Source of the DNA: JAIVGV01 sp036389335
Lineage (GTDB): Bacteria; Acidobacteriota; Blastocatellia; Pyrinomonadales; Pyrinomonadaceae
Length of the DNA stretch: 64,000 bases
Assembly (NCBI GenBank): GCA_036389335.1
Contig: DASVQC010000085.1
Coordinates: 1 to 64,000 of the forward strand
Direction: 5' to 3'
This document shows positions 34,974 through 43,776 of this stretch, piece by piece; position 1 is the first letter of the stretch; each line of letters begins with the position of its first letter. The notes under the pieces are model-generated. The model did no database searches. It had not been told where the DNA came from and saw nothing but the letters and a program-made list of their open reading frames with translations. The translations under genes and the position numbers were made by a program.

Positions 34974-36911
34974 TCAGACGCCCACCGCCGACAGCGCGGG
35001 GGCTTCGAACCGCGGACGGGCGGCGTCCCCGGCCACGTCTTCAAAAGTGCGGTGCCACAGTTCGAGCACGAACAGCGCCCACAGCGCGCCGGAGTGATCG
35101 CGCCGCCCGCTCCCGTGTTCGGCCAAGAGCAGATCGACGTAGCGCGGCTCGATGTGGCCGCGCTGGCGCGTGCGCGGGTCGGCGAAGGTGTCGCGGATGC
35201 GCTCGCGCAGCTCAAGGTTGATCCACTCGGAGATGGGCACGCCGAAGCCCTGCTTCCGCCGGTGCAGTATCTCGTCGGGCACGAGGCCGCTCACCGCGCG
35301 CTTGAAGATGCGCTTCAGCTCTAGGCCGCGCATCTTCAGCCCGGCGGGGATGCGCGTGACGAACTCGATCAGCTTGTGATCGAGCAGCGGGGTGCGCGCT
35401 TCGAGCGAGACGGCCATGCTCATGCGATCGACTTTGGTCAGGATGTCGCCGGGCAGGTACGTCTTGCTGTCGAGGTAGAGCAGCTCGTCGAGCGGCTCGC
35501 CCGACGTCACGCGCCCGACGTACTCGCGGCACAGCGCGCCGGCCAGCCCCGCCCCGCCCAGCGCGCGGCGGAATTCGTCCGTGTAGAGGGACGGCTTGTT
35601 GAGGCTGGAGAAGACTGAGACGCTGTCGAGGTAACGCTCCTGCGGGTTGAGGGCGACGTTGTACATATAGTTGCGCCCGAGCGCGCCGTGCGGCAGGCGG
35701 CGGCTGAGCGGGCGCATCACCCCCGCCCGCACGAAGGGCGGCAGCCGGGCGAAGCCGCTGCGCTTGCGGTCGACCGCGTAGCGCGTGTAGCCGGCGAACA
35801 ACTCGTCGCCCCCGTCGCCCGAGAGCACGACTTTAACATGCTCGCGCGCGAGTTTCGACACCAGGTAAGTCGGGATCGCCGACGAGTCGGCGAACGGCTC
35901 GTCGAAGTGCCAGACCAGCTCGTCGACGACGTGGCACACGTCCGGCGTCACGATCAGCTCGTGGTGATCCGTGCCGAACGTCTTAGCCGCCAGCCGCGCG
36001 TACTTCAGCTCGTCGTAGCTGTCCTCGCGGAACCCGATGGAGAACGTCTTGACCGGCTGCGACGTGGCGCGCGACATCAAACCCACGATCGCGCTGGAAT
36101 CGACGCCGCCCGAGAGGAACGCGCCGAGCGGCACGTCGGCGACGAGTCGCACGCGCACCGACTCGTCGAGCAGCGCGCGCAACTCCTCAAGGTAGTCGTC
36201 CTCGCGGCGCGCCTCCGCCACCGGCTCGTAGCGGAAGTCCCAGTACTGCCTGATCGAGACCCGCCCGGCGGCGTAGGTGAGGCAGTGGCCGGGGGCGAGT
36301 TTGTGGACGCCGCCGAAGATGCTGAACGGATCGGGCACGTAGCCGAAGGTCAGGTAGGCGTCGAGCGCCGCCGGGTTCAGGTCGCGCGCCACCTCCGGGT
36401 GCGCGAGCAGCGACTTCAGCTCCGAGCCGAACACGAGCGTGCCCTGCGGGGTCAGCGTGTAGTAGAGCGGCTTTTTGCCGACGCGGTCGCGCGCGATGAA
36501 GAGCTGCCGGGCCTTGGCGTCCCAGATGGCGAAGGCGAACATGCCGCGCAGGCGTTCGACGCAGGCGGGGCCGAACTCCTCGTAGGCGTGGACGATGGCC
36601 TCGGTGTCGGAGTGGGTTTGGAAGCGGTGGCCGCGGCCCTCCAAGTCGCTCTGCAACTCGCGGTAGTTGTAGACCTCGCCGTTGAAGACGATGGACACCG
36701 ATCCGTCCTCGCCCGAGATCGGCTGGTGGCCGCCGGCCAAGTCGATGATGGAGAGCCGGCGCATGCCGAGCGCGGCCTGCCCCTCCACCATCGTGCCCTG
36801 ATCGTCGGGGCCGCGGTGCCTGATGATCCGGCACATCCGGTCGAGCACGGCGGCGCGCTCCGCCGCAGGCGCAGTCCCGTCCTCAACCACAAAGCCCGCG
36901 ATGCCACACAT
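34974..36911 (-). CDS. Asparagine-synthase-type amidotransferase, exosortase system
   Basis: A 645-aa protein with the class II glutaminase start MCGIAGFVV (Cys2), HRGPDDQGTM, and a synthetase domain with the PP-loop SGGVDSSAIVGLMSRA. The C-terminal KVDRMSMAVSLEARTPLLDH matches the family. The nearest paralogue in the window is at 28022; the two differ in many blocks and are not a recent duplication. Because sequence cannot tell free-asparagine synthesis from amidation of a polymer carboxylate, the call is by context. Confidence 0.9.
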   Translation of the reverse strand: MCGIAGFVVEDGTAPAAERAAVLDRMCRIIRHRGPDDQGTMVEGQAALGMRRLSIIDLAGGHQPISGEDGSVSIVFNGEVYNYRELQSDLEGRGHRFQTHSDTEAIVHAYEEFGPACVERLRGMFAFAIWDAKARQLFIARDRVGKKPLYYTLTPQGTLVFGSELKSLLAHPEVARDLNPAALDAYLTFGYVPDPFSIFGGVHKLAPGHCLTYAAGRVSIRQYWDFRYEPVAEARREDDYLEELRALLDESVRVRLVADVPLGAFLSGGVDSSAIVGLMSRATSQPVKTFSIGFREDSYDELKYARLAAKTFGTDHHELIVTPDVCHVVDELVWHFDEPFADSSAIPTYLVSKLAREHVKVVLSGDGGDELFAGYTRYAVDRKRSGFARLPPFVRAGVMRPLSRRLPHGALGRNYMYNVALNPQERYLDSVSVFSSLNKPSLYTDEFRRALGGAGLAGALCREYVGRVTSGEPLDELLYLDSKTYLPGDILTKVDRMSMAVSLEARTPLLDHKLIEFVTRIPAGLKMRGLELKRIFKRAVSGLVPDEILHRRKQGFGVPISEWINLELRERIRDTFADPRTRQRGHIEPRYVDLLLAEHGSGRRDHSGALWALFVLELWHRTFEDVAGDAARPRFEAPALSAVGV

Positions 36912-36962
36912 AATGCCAACCTCCCGCCCCGGCGATCCGCCGCCGGGCGCACGACTTCCCTG

Positions 36963-38798
36963 CTACACGCGCCGCACCCTCGTCCGGCCCAGCACCCTGA
37001 CCACCTCGTCCACCAGCGCCGGGCGGAACCCGACCCGCTCGATGGCCTTGCGCGAGGCGACGTTCGTGTCCCTGACCATGATGTAGGCGCGCTCTGCGCC
37101 TTCGGCGAATCGGGTGCGCAGGATGTGCGTCAGTAGCGCCTGATAGAGTCGCCGCCCCCTGTATTCGGGGATCGTGTAAAAATCGTAGAGCGAGACCGAG
37201 CGCGGGGCGAATTCGAGTTCGGTCTGGGTCACGTCGATCCGCTCGGGCCCCTGCGGCCAGTAAGACCAGCCCCAGCCGGCGAGCCGCCCGTTGACCAAGA
37301 CGGTGTGCAGCGTCCGCCCCTTCCGCAACTCGTCGGGCGCGCGCCGCACGCGCGCGCTGATCTCCCGCCCCGTCTCCTGCGACGCGCCCTGCCACCGCAA
37401 CAGATCGCGCAGCTCGTCCTCGTTGAACGAACATACCTCGCCCTCGCCCAGCACGGGCTCGGCGGGCAGCAGGTCTGACGGCGCGGCGATCAGGGTCAGC
37501 CACCTGGCGCGCTCGCCGACGGCGTTGGCGACGCGCCGGGTCAAGCGCGCTAAGCTCTCCCTCGCGCCCAGCTCCGGCAGCCGCCGCGCCTGCTCGACCC
37601 TCTCGTCCAAACGCGCCTTGATGCCGTCCCACGCCTCCGGCCCCCTCAGCTTCGCCACCAGCAATTTCGACCCGGCGACCGATCTGTCGCGGAGGACTTG
37701 GGCGTAATACTGACGCCGCCCGTAGATTTCCACGGTGGGAAGCTCGACGTGGCTGTTGGAAAATCTCTTCTTGTACTCCTCGACGCCGATGGTCAGATCG
37801 ATCCCCCGCAGCCCCAGCCGCTGCGCGTCCTGAATGATCATCGCCAACAGCACGAGGCCCGGCGAGCGTTGCGTCTCGCGTATGTCGAAGGCGGGCGCGC
37901 CCCAATAGAGCACCCCGTCGCGGACGGGGCCGTAGTGCGCGGCGACGATCCGGCCACCCACGCTGAGCGTGACGGCGTGCACGTCCGCCGGGTTGTTGAT
38001 GATCAGCGATTCGTAGAACGCCTGCTTCATGCCGTCGGTGAAAGAGACCGGGCGTCCGGCGTACATCTGCCGCAGGGAATGCTGATCGAAAAACTCGTGC
38101 TTGAACTCGTGCCACGCGGCGGCGGACTCGACGCGCTCAAGCCGCACCTCGCCCTGCCGCTGGTAGTGTTTGATCGCCTGCCGGACGGACTTCTTCTTCA
38201 CGAACTCCGCCGCCGAGTTGTCGGTGGGCCACCAGCGCCAGCCCGGGTGCGTGCGCGGTATGACGTTGGCCCCCGGCACTCGCTTGCAGGCGGCGCGGGC
38301 CAGCGCCACCGTGTTGGACTCGGGCAGCATGGGGCCGAGGCGCAGCGGCGTGGGGAAGTTGCCCGCGCGGTAAAACCGCAGCAGGTGCTCGACGACCATC
38401 TGCTTGTGCTGCGGCAGCGCGAGCACGTCCCTGTAGTCGGACATGATGCCGCTGGCGAAAACAAGCTCGCCCGTGGCGCGCTCGACCGCCAGCGGCACGA
38501 GCCCGGCGAGCGCGCCGCCGCACGTCACCACCAGCATCCGCGGCTGGTACCGCTCGTTGTAGGCGCGATACCATTCCAGACACCAGATCGGCCCTTGGAA
38601 CAACGTCCCCGTCGGGTCGGCGGATAACAGGTTCTCCCACGCCGCGAGCGCGCCGCCGCCGCGCGCCGCCTCGATCTGCGACAGCTCCGTCAACTGCTGC
38701 GCCTCGTAGCGCAGCTTCCCGAGGTCGCCGCCCACCGCGGGCGACGCCGCGCGGGCCGCGAACTCTCTCAGTTCCTGAGTTTCCGTGCTTATACTCAT
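36963..38798 (-). CDS. FemAB-like acetyltransferase fused to a second GNAT domain
   Basis: A 611-aa cytoplasmic protein. Residues of about 45-370 form a FemAB/CelD-like double-GNAT fold (FQGPIWCLEWYRAYNERY, later KKKSVRQAIKHYQRQGEV and LRGIDLTIGVEEYKKRF). From about 455 there is a separate classical GNAT domain with LYDFYTIPEYRGRRLYQALL, in which RGRRLY is the acetyl-CoA loop. FemAB proteins are common in exosortase/EPS loci; the fused second GNAT is less usual. It may acylate or aminoacylate a lipid-linked sugar. It lies between a methyltransferase and an amidotransferase gene. Confidence 0.8.
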   Translation of the reverse strand: MSISTETQELREFAARAASPAVGGDLGKLRYEAQQLTELSQIEAARGGGALAAWENLLSADPTGTLFQGPIWCLEWYRAYNERYQPRMLVVTCGGALAGLVPLAVERATGELVFASGIMSDYRDVLALPQHKQMVVEHLLRFYRAGNFPTPLRLGPMLPESNTVALARAACKRVPGANVIPRTHPGWRWWPTDNSAAEFVKKKSVRQAIKHYQRQGEVRLERVESAAAWHEFKHEFFDQHSLRQMYAGRPVSFTDGMKQAFYESLIINNPADVHAVTLSVGGRIVAAHYGPVRDGVLYWGAPAFDIRETQRSPGLVLLAMIIQDAQRLGLRGIDLTIGVEEYKKRFSNSHVELPTVEIYGRRQYYAQVLRDRSVAGSKLLVAKLRGPEAWDGIKARLDERVEQARRLPELGARESLARLTRRVANAVGERARWLTLIAAPSDLLPAEPVLGEGEVCSFNEDELRDLLRWQGASQETGREISARVRRAPDELRKGRTLHTVLVNGRLAGWGWSYWPQGPERIDVTQTELEFAPRSVSLYDFYTIPEYRGRRLYQALLTHILRTRFAEGAERAYIMVRDTNVASRKAIERVGFRPALVDEVVRVLGRTRVRRV

Positions 38799-38904
38799 CT
38801 CGGTAAGAAGACTACGAAACTTCCGCGCGGGCGCGGGCCGGGTTCAAAGGGTTCTTAATTCGTTCGCGCCTCTGGGCACGTCCCGCCGCGGCCCCGGCCT
38901 CGGG

Positions 38905-39594
38905 CTATGCGGGCGCTTTTGTGATGCTGAATGAAGGGGTCAAGGGGTTTGAATCCGGCATCTCGCGCCGTATGCTAAGTCCTAACTTAGCAATTTCTCG
39001 CCGCAGGAGCCACTCGGTGAGGAAGGTTTCGGGGCTAATCAGCCGCGCGCGTATCTGCCGCCCGAGGCAGTGATAGAGTGCGCCGGCGACCACGACCCGG
39101 CTGGCGTGGAGCATCGAGAGCAGGTTGCGCTCGCGCAGGCCCTGCCCGAACTTGTCGAGGTAAAAGCGGAGGTGATGGATCTTCAGCAGCAGCCTGCCGC
39201 CGGGGCGGAGCACGCGCGCCATCTCCGACAGCGCGTGGGCGTTATGCGTGTAAGGGAGCGCGAGGCGGCAGATGACCACGTCGAAGCTGTCGGAGGCGAA
39301 CGGCAGGGCCTCGGCTTCGGCGCGCATGAAGACGACGCGCGCCTCGGGCAGGTGCGTGGCGAACAGCCGCCGGCCTATCTGCCCGACCGTCGGGGCCACG
39401 TCGACGCCCACGCCCAGCACGTCGCGCCCGTCGACGAAAGGCAAGAGTTCCTGGCCGGCCCCGCAGCCGACGTCGAGCACGCGCGCCACGTCGAGATCGT
39501 CCGTCTCGTTCAGACTGTTATTACGGCGCGCGTGGTCGCGCGCGAACATCTCCCACTCGGCGCAGACGTACTGATCGTATTCGTTCATCGCCAT
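38905..39594 (-). CDS. Class I SAM-dependent methyltransferase
   Basis: A 229-aa protein with SAM motif I RVLDVGCGAGQELLPFVDG near residue 38, the motif FDVVICRLALPYTHNAH near 105, and a post-motif ARVLRPGGRLLLKIHHLRFY. This is a Methyltransf_11 pattern. It has a C-terminal stretch typical of small polymer-modifying enzymes. The target is not deducible. A second ATG lies two codons later. Confidence 0.8.
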   Translation of the reverse strand: MAMNEYDQYVCAEWEMFARDHARRNNSLNETDDLDVARVLDVGCGAGQELLPFVDGRDVLGVGVDVAPTVGQIGRRLFATHLPEARVVFMRAEAEALPFASDSFDVVICRLALPYTHNAHALSEMARVLRPGGRLLLKIHHLRFYLDKFGQGLRERNLLSMLHASRVVVAGALYHCLGRQIRARLISPETFLTEWLLRREIAKLGLSIRREMPDSNPLTPSFSITKAPA

Positions 39595-39711
39595 ACTCTC
39601 ACCAACCCGCCGACCATGCCGGGCGACGCGCGCCCGCCGTCCTCACCGCCCCGCCCGACCGAACGCAGACGCCGCCCGCGCGCGCCCCGTCGCATTAAAC
39701 TCATATTCGCA

Positions 39712-40860
39712 CTAAACTTTCAGCCGCCCCTTAATTAATTTCAGCCGGTAGTCGCGGAACTCGCCCGGCGCGCCTTCACGCCCGTCGCACGCGGCCAACA
39801 TGATATTAACCATTTCCCGCGCGGTGACGAAGTGTAGGCGCGGGCCGGCGGCGCGGCGCGTCTCGTCGGTCAACTCTTGCAGGAAGCGTCGCACCGAGCC
39901 GCCCAGCATCGCCTCCTCGTCGCGGGTGTCCATGCCGTGGCAATGCAGCTTGACGAACACCCAATCGGGACGCCCGCGCACCGTGATGGCGGCCCGCCGC
40001 CACAGCTCCAGTCTGCGCATGGTGAGCGGGTGTTTCGTGGTCACCTCGCCGTTCTCGATGTAGGGCACGGGGAGCCCGCGGATTTTACGGCTGAAGTCCA
40101 GCCCGAGCGGCCCCTGCACGATGAGCGGGAAGGTTTCGGGCGCGCGCCCGCGCCGCAGGTCGCGCCCGCTGCGGTGCGGCGCGCGGCGGGCGAGCGGTCG
40201 CGCGCATTCGTACAGCGCGTTGATCTTCGACGTCTGCGCGGGGTTCGGGGCCGAGGGCAGCGTCATGTCGGCGTAACACCCCGTCTCGGCCAGCAACTGC
40301 ATCTCCTCATCGACGCCGCAGCAGACCCCGTTGCCGGAGTTGGCTAACGTCCAGTTGCCGTGGACGAAGGCGTACCGCGCCGGCCCCTCGCCGTCCCAGC
40401 GCGAGAGGCAGCCCTGCTCGACCAGCGCGTCCCTGAACTCTTCGAGCACGCGCCGCGTGTTGGCCGCCGTGTCCGGCGACTGCACCCCGTGGTGCAGGTG
40501 AGTTTCGATCTCCCCCCACCCGGCGTGACAATGTTCGGCGAGTCGTTCGACGAGCGACTTCTCGTACTGCTCCGCCGGGTAAAAATAGGTGTGGCGCAGC
40601 GGCTGACCGTCCGCGTCGCGCCACCTGCCGACGGCGGTCGGGTACTCCCTGCACCAGCGTTCCAGCCGCCGCTCCTGCTCCGGCAGATCGGCGAACAGGT
40701 GCGGCGCGTCGGGGCGGAAGGCGGGCTCGAAATGGTCGGCCAGACAGAGGATGAGGTGCGCGGGGGCGGAGCGCACCGGGCGGCGCGCGAGCTGCTGCCA
40801 GCCGTACGCCGGCAGCCAGCGTAGCGACGACAGAGCTTTCTGCGCTTGAGTTGCGAGCAT
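39712..40860 (-). CDS. Conserved hypothetical, polysaccharide-deacetylase-like
   Basis: A 382-aa soluble protein without recognised signal. The opening region has HLILCLADHFEPAFRPD, and there are WGEIETHLHHGVQSPDT, YAFVHGNWTLANSGNGVCCG and ETGCYADMTLPSAPNPAQ. The DHFEP and HLHHG patches look like metal-binding residues, and the HGNW and CYADMTLPSA regions resemble the late part of NodB-type deacetylases. That similarity is weak and was judged by eye only. It lies between the flippase and a methyltransferase gene, which fits a polymer-modifying role. Confidence 0.5.
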   Translation of the reverse strand: MLATQAQKALSSLRWLPAYGWQQLARRPVRSAPAHLILCLADHFEPAFRPDAPHLFADLPEQERRLERWCREYPTAVGRWRDADGQPLRHTYFYPAEQYEKSLVERLAEHCHAGWGEIETHLHHGVQSPDTAANTRRVLEEFRDALVEQGCLSRWDGEGPARYAFVHGNWTLANSGNGVCCGVDEEMQLLAETGCYADMTLPSAPNPAQTSKINALYECARPLARRAPHRSGRDLRRGRAPETFPLIVQGPLGLDFSRKIRGLPVPYIENGEVTTKHPLTMRRLELWRRAAITVRGRPDWVFVKLHCHGMDTRDEEAMLGGSVRRFLQELTDETRRAAGPRLHFVTAREMVNIMLAACDGREGAPGEFRDYRLKLIKGRLKV

Positions 40861-40959
40861 AACTTGTTTCAGTGCCGTGAGGGCGTCGCGCCGGAGTCCG
40901 CCGGGCCACGTCCGCGCGCCGCCCGTCCGGCCCCGCCCCGCGGCGCGCGGGCGCGCCCG

Positions 40960-42492
40960 TCAGGCCAGCGAGTCTTGCTCCTTGGTGCCGGAGAGGTAGC
41001 GCCGCGCGAGCGCAACCCATCGTTTAATAATCGTCTGCTCTTGCGGCGTCAGCACGCCGAGTATCAACAGGGCGAGCAGGTAACAGATCGAGAAGACGAC
41101 GCCGCAGAGGCCGAGCAGGATGAACGCGTTGAGATCGGCTGCCAGCTTGCGCGCCAGCAGCGTCACGCAGGCCGCGAACGCGGACGCGACGAGCAGCTTG
41201 CCCACGTCTTTGAGCAACGCCCAGTCGCGCCTCGTCACCCCCAGCAGGCGACCGACCCTGAGCGAGATGATGACGCGCTCGACGACGCTGGCCGCCACCA
41301 CGATGGAGACCGCGCCGATCATGCCGAAGCGGCGGGTGCCGAACCAGAGGGCCACGGCCAGCAGCGCCACCAGCACGACGCGCGCCCGCAGCAGAAAGTA
41401 ACGCTGCTCGGCGTAGGCCCGCAGCACAGGATCGTAGGCGCTCGTGATCACGCTGAGCGGGATTTGCGCGAGGTTGATCGCGAAGATGGGCCAACTGGCG
41501 ATGTACTTCGTGGTGAACAGGACGACGATGAATTGCGGGCCGACCACCAGCAGGAGCGCGTAGAACGGCAGCGCGATGGCCGACAGCTTGCGGATCATGC
41601 GGGCGAGCAGCTCCACGATCTCGCGCCGCGCCCCCGCCTTTTGCAGGCTGCTCACGCGCGGGATCATCACCGAGCCGATGGCGTCGCTGATCAAAAAGAA
41701 GAGAGGGATGTTGAAGCAGCCGATGGAGTAGACGGCGAGCGCCGCCGCGCCCAGTTGTTTCGAGACGAAGAAGTTATCCAGGTCTATCTGGAAGCGCAGG
41801 ATGGTGGCCGCCACGCCGAGCGGCAGCGCGTAGGACAACTGCGCCCGGAGCAGCGACCGGTCGAAGCCGCGCCAGAACCGTCCGAAGCGCCTGCGGAGGT
41901 AGATCAGCAGCGTGATCAGTTGCAGCGCGCCTTGCAGGATCGAGGCGTAGAGCAGCGCCCTGAAGGAGCCGAACACGACGACCGCGCCGATCATGAAGGC
42001 CGTCTTGGTGAGGTTGCTCGTGACGATGAAGATCGTCGCCAGCCTGATCTCCTGGTTGGCGACGGCGACGGTCTCCAGAAAGGACGAGCAGCCCCACGTC
42101 AGGACGATCAGCGCGACGAGCGGCGCGTAGGCCGTCAACTCCTGGCCGCCGAGGATCGCGCTCAGCAGGGAGGGGCGCAGCAGTATCGCCGCGCAGGCCG
42201 CGCCGATGACCAGCAGGTAGAAGAGCAGGATGTTGAAAACGATCAGGCCCTTGCGCTCCCCCTCGCGCGGCAGGTAGTAGTAGGCGCTCATGTGGAAGCC
42301 GAAGGGGAGGATGAGGACGGCGCTGCCGACGATGAGGAAGACCTGCTTGTAGAGACCGAACTCCTCCTGATTCAAGCGCCGCACCAACAGCAGCGGGAGC
42401 GCGAAGCTGAAGACGTAGCCGAGCGTCTTAGCCAGCAACATCCACGTCGCGTGCGCGGTCAGGGAAGAACGATCTTGGGTGCCCGTCGTCAT
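40960..42492 (-). CDS. Wzx-type polysaccharide flippase (MATE/MVF superfamily)
   Basis: A 510-aa membrane protein with about fourteen TMs. The N-terminus has LLVRRLNQEEFGLYKQVFLI, the classic RLLxxxEFGxY motif of Wzx/RfbX proteins, and the centre has FVSKQLGAAALAVYSIGCFN. It should move lipid-linked oligosaccharide across the inner membrane. The downstream GT2 and O-antigen ligase/polymerase make a complete Wzx/Wzy-style module. Confidence 0.88.
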   Translation of the reverse strand: MTTGTQDRSSLTAHATWMLLAKTLGYVFSFALPLLLVRRLNQEEFGLYKQVFLIVGSAVLILPFGFHMSAYYYLPREGERKGLIVFNILLFYLLVIGAACAAILLRPSLLSAILGGQELTAYAPLVALIVLTWGCSSFLETVAVANQEIRLATIFIVTSNLTKTAFMIGAVVVFGSFRALLYASILQGALQLITLLIYLRRRFGRFWRGFDRSLLRAQLSYALPLGVAATILRFQIDLDNFFVSKQLGAAALAVYSIGCFNIPLFFLISDAIGSVMIPRVSSLQKAGARREIVELLARMIRKLSAIALPFYALLLVVGPQFIVVLFTTKYIASWPIFAINLAQIPLSVITSAYDPVLRAYAEQRYFLLRARVVLVALLAVALWFGTRRFGMIGAVSIVVAASVVERVIISLRVGRLLGVTRRDWALLKDVGKLLVASAFAACVTLLARKLAADLNAFILLGLCGVVFSICYLLALLILGVLTPQEQTIIKRWVALARRYLSGTKEQDSLA

Positions 42493-42558
42493 GCGGATTA
42501 ATCCATGGAGTCTAACAACGCGTCTCGCCGCGGGCGCTGCCGCCGCCGCGCGTCGGCT

Positions 42559-43776
42559 TCAATTCTCATCGGAGCGGGCGACGGAGGCGGGGGGTGCGGG
42601 CAGGAAGCTGCCAGCCGGCTCGCGGATCGGCTCCCAACGGGCGTAACGCTCCCCGCGGATGAACTTGTAGAAGGCGATCAGCGCGGCCAGATTAGCCAAG
42701 GTGAAATACTGCGGGAGGGCCAACAGGCGGCTGTGCCTGCCCGCCCGCTCGAACGCCCACCCCGCCGCCGCCGCCAGGTAAAAACAGATTTGGGCCAGCG
42801 CCGAGACCGCGTAGAGGCGCGAGCCGCGCGCGAGAACCAGCGAGCTGGCGAGCAGCGAGAGCAGGAAGACGGGCACGAGGTAGCGCATGACCTTGTGCGA
42901 GATCAGTTGCACGGCGTAGAACCCGCTGCGCAGGGGGTTCAGCATGGCGCGGTGCCGCCACAAGTCGGTGAACGTCTGCGTGATGATCCGCACCCGCATC
43001 CGCAATTCCTTGTGCCCCGCCTGGTTCGTCTCCTCCGTGCAGACGGCCCCCGGCTCGTAGATCGCCCGGAGGTTCTGTTCGACCATCTTGGTGGCGATCA
43101 GAAAGTCGCTGCAAGCCTCGTCGTAGAGGGGCACGTAGGCCGCGCGGCGCACCGCGTAGAGGCAGCCCGAGACCCCGATGAGCGAGCACACGCGGCTCTC
43201 GCACCGCTTCAAAAAGACTTCGTAATCCCAGTAAGAGAGCGCGCCGCGCCCGACGTTCGTCCGCGCGGGATCGACGTAGACGAGCCGCCCGGCCACGCAG
43301 CCGACCGTGGGGTCGCCGAAGTTCGGCACTATCGCGCGCAGCACGTCCGGCTGGTAGAGGGTGGTGGCGTCGGAGAAAAGGAGGATGTCGCCGCCGGACT
43401 TTTCCACCGCGGCGTTCTGCGCGGCGGTCTTGCCGAGCCGCTCGGCCTGCCGGTGCAGCTTGACGCCGCGGTGAGCGAACGAGCGCGCGATCTCGTCCGT
43501 CCGGTCGGAGGAGCAGTCCGAGGCGACGAGCACTTCGAGCTTGTCGCGGTCGTAGTCGAGCGCCAGCGTGTTCTCAAGCTTGGCGGCCAGATCGCGCTCC
43601 TCGTTGTAAGCCGTGATGATGACGGTCACGGTGGGCGACAGCCCCGGCGCGCGCCTGACGGCCTGCGGGCGCAGGCGACTCATCAGGAAGAGCACGAGCG
43701 GGTAACCGGCATAGGTGTAGGCGAGCGCCGCCGCGCTCGCCCATAACAAACACCCGGCTAGTAGATTAATATCCAT
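42559..43776 (-). CDS. Membrane GT2 family glycosyltransferase
   Basis: A 405-aa protein: N-terminal TM, then a GT-A domain (VTVIITAYNEERDLAAKLEN, SDCSSDRT, LLFSDATTLYQPD as the metal motif, then TNQAGHKELRMRVRIITQTF), and two to three C-terminal TMs. This layout is that of CESA-superfamily GT2 enzymes. The C-terminal QxxRW equivalent is not evident, so processivity is uncertain. The start overlaps the ligase gene by 11 bases, so the genes are coupled. Confidence 0.83.
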   Translation of the reverse strand: MDINLLAGCLLWASAAALAYTYAGYPLVLFLMSRLRPQAVRRAPGLSPTVTVIITAYNEERDLAAKLENTLALDYDRDKLEVLVASDCSSDRTDEIARSFAHRGVKLHRQAERLGKTAAQNAAVEKSGGDILLFSDATTLYQPDVLRAIVPNFGDPTVGCVAGRLVYVDPARTNVGRGALSYWDYEVFLKRCESRVCSLIGVSGCLYAVRRAAYVPLYDEACSDFLIATKMVEQNLRAIYEPGAVCTEETNQAGHKELRMRVRIITQTFTDLWRHRAMLNPLRSGFYAVQLISHKVMRYLVPVFLLSLLASSLVLARGSRLYAVSALAQICFYLAAAAGWAFERAGRHSRLLALPQYFTLANLAALIAFYKFIRGERYARWEPIREPAGSFLPAPPASVARSDEN

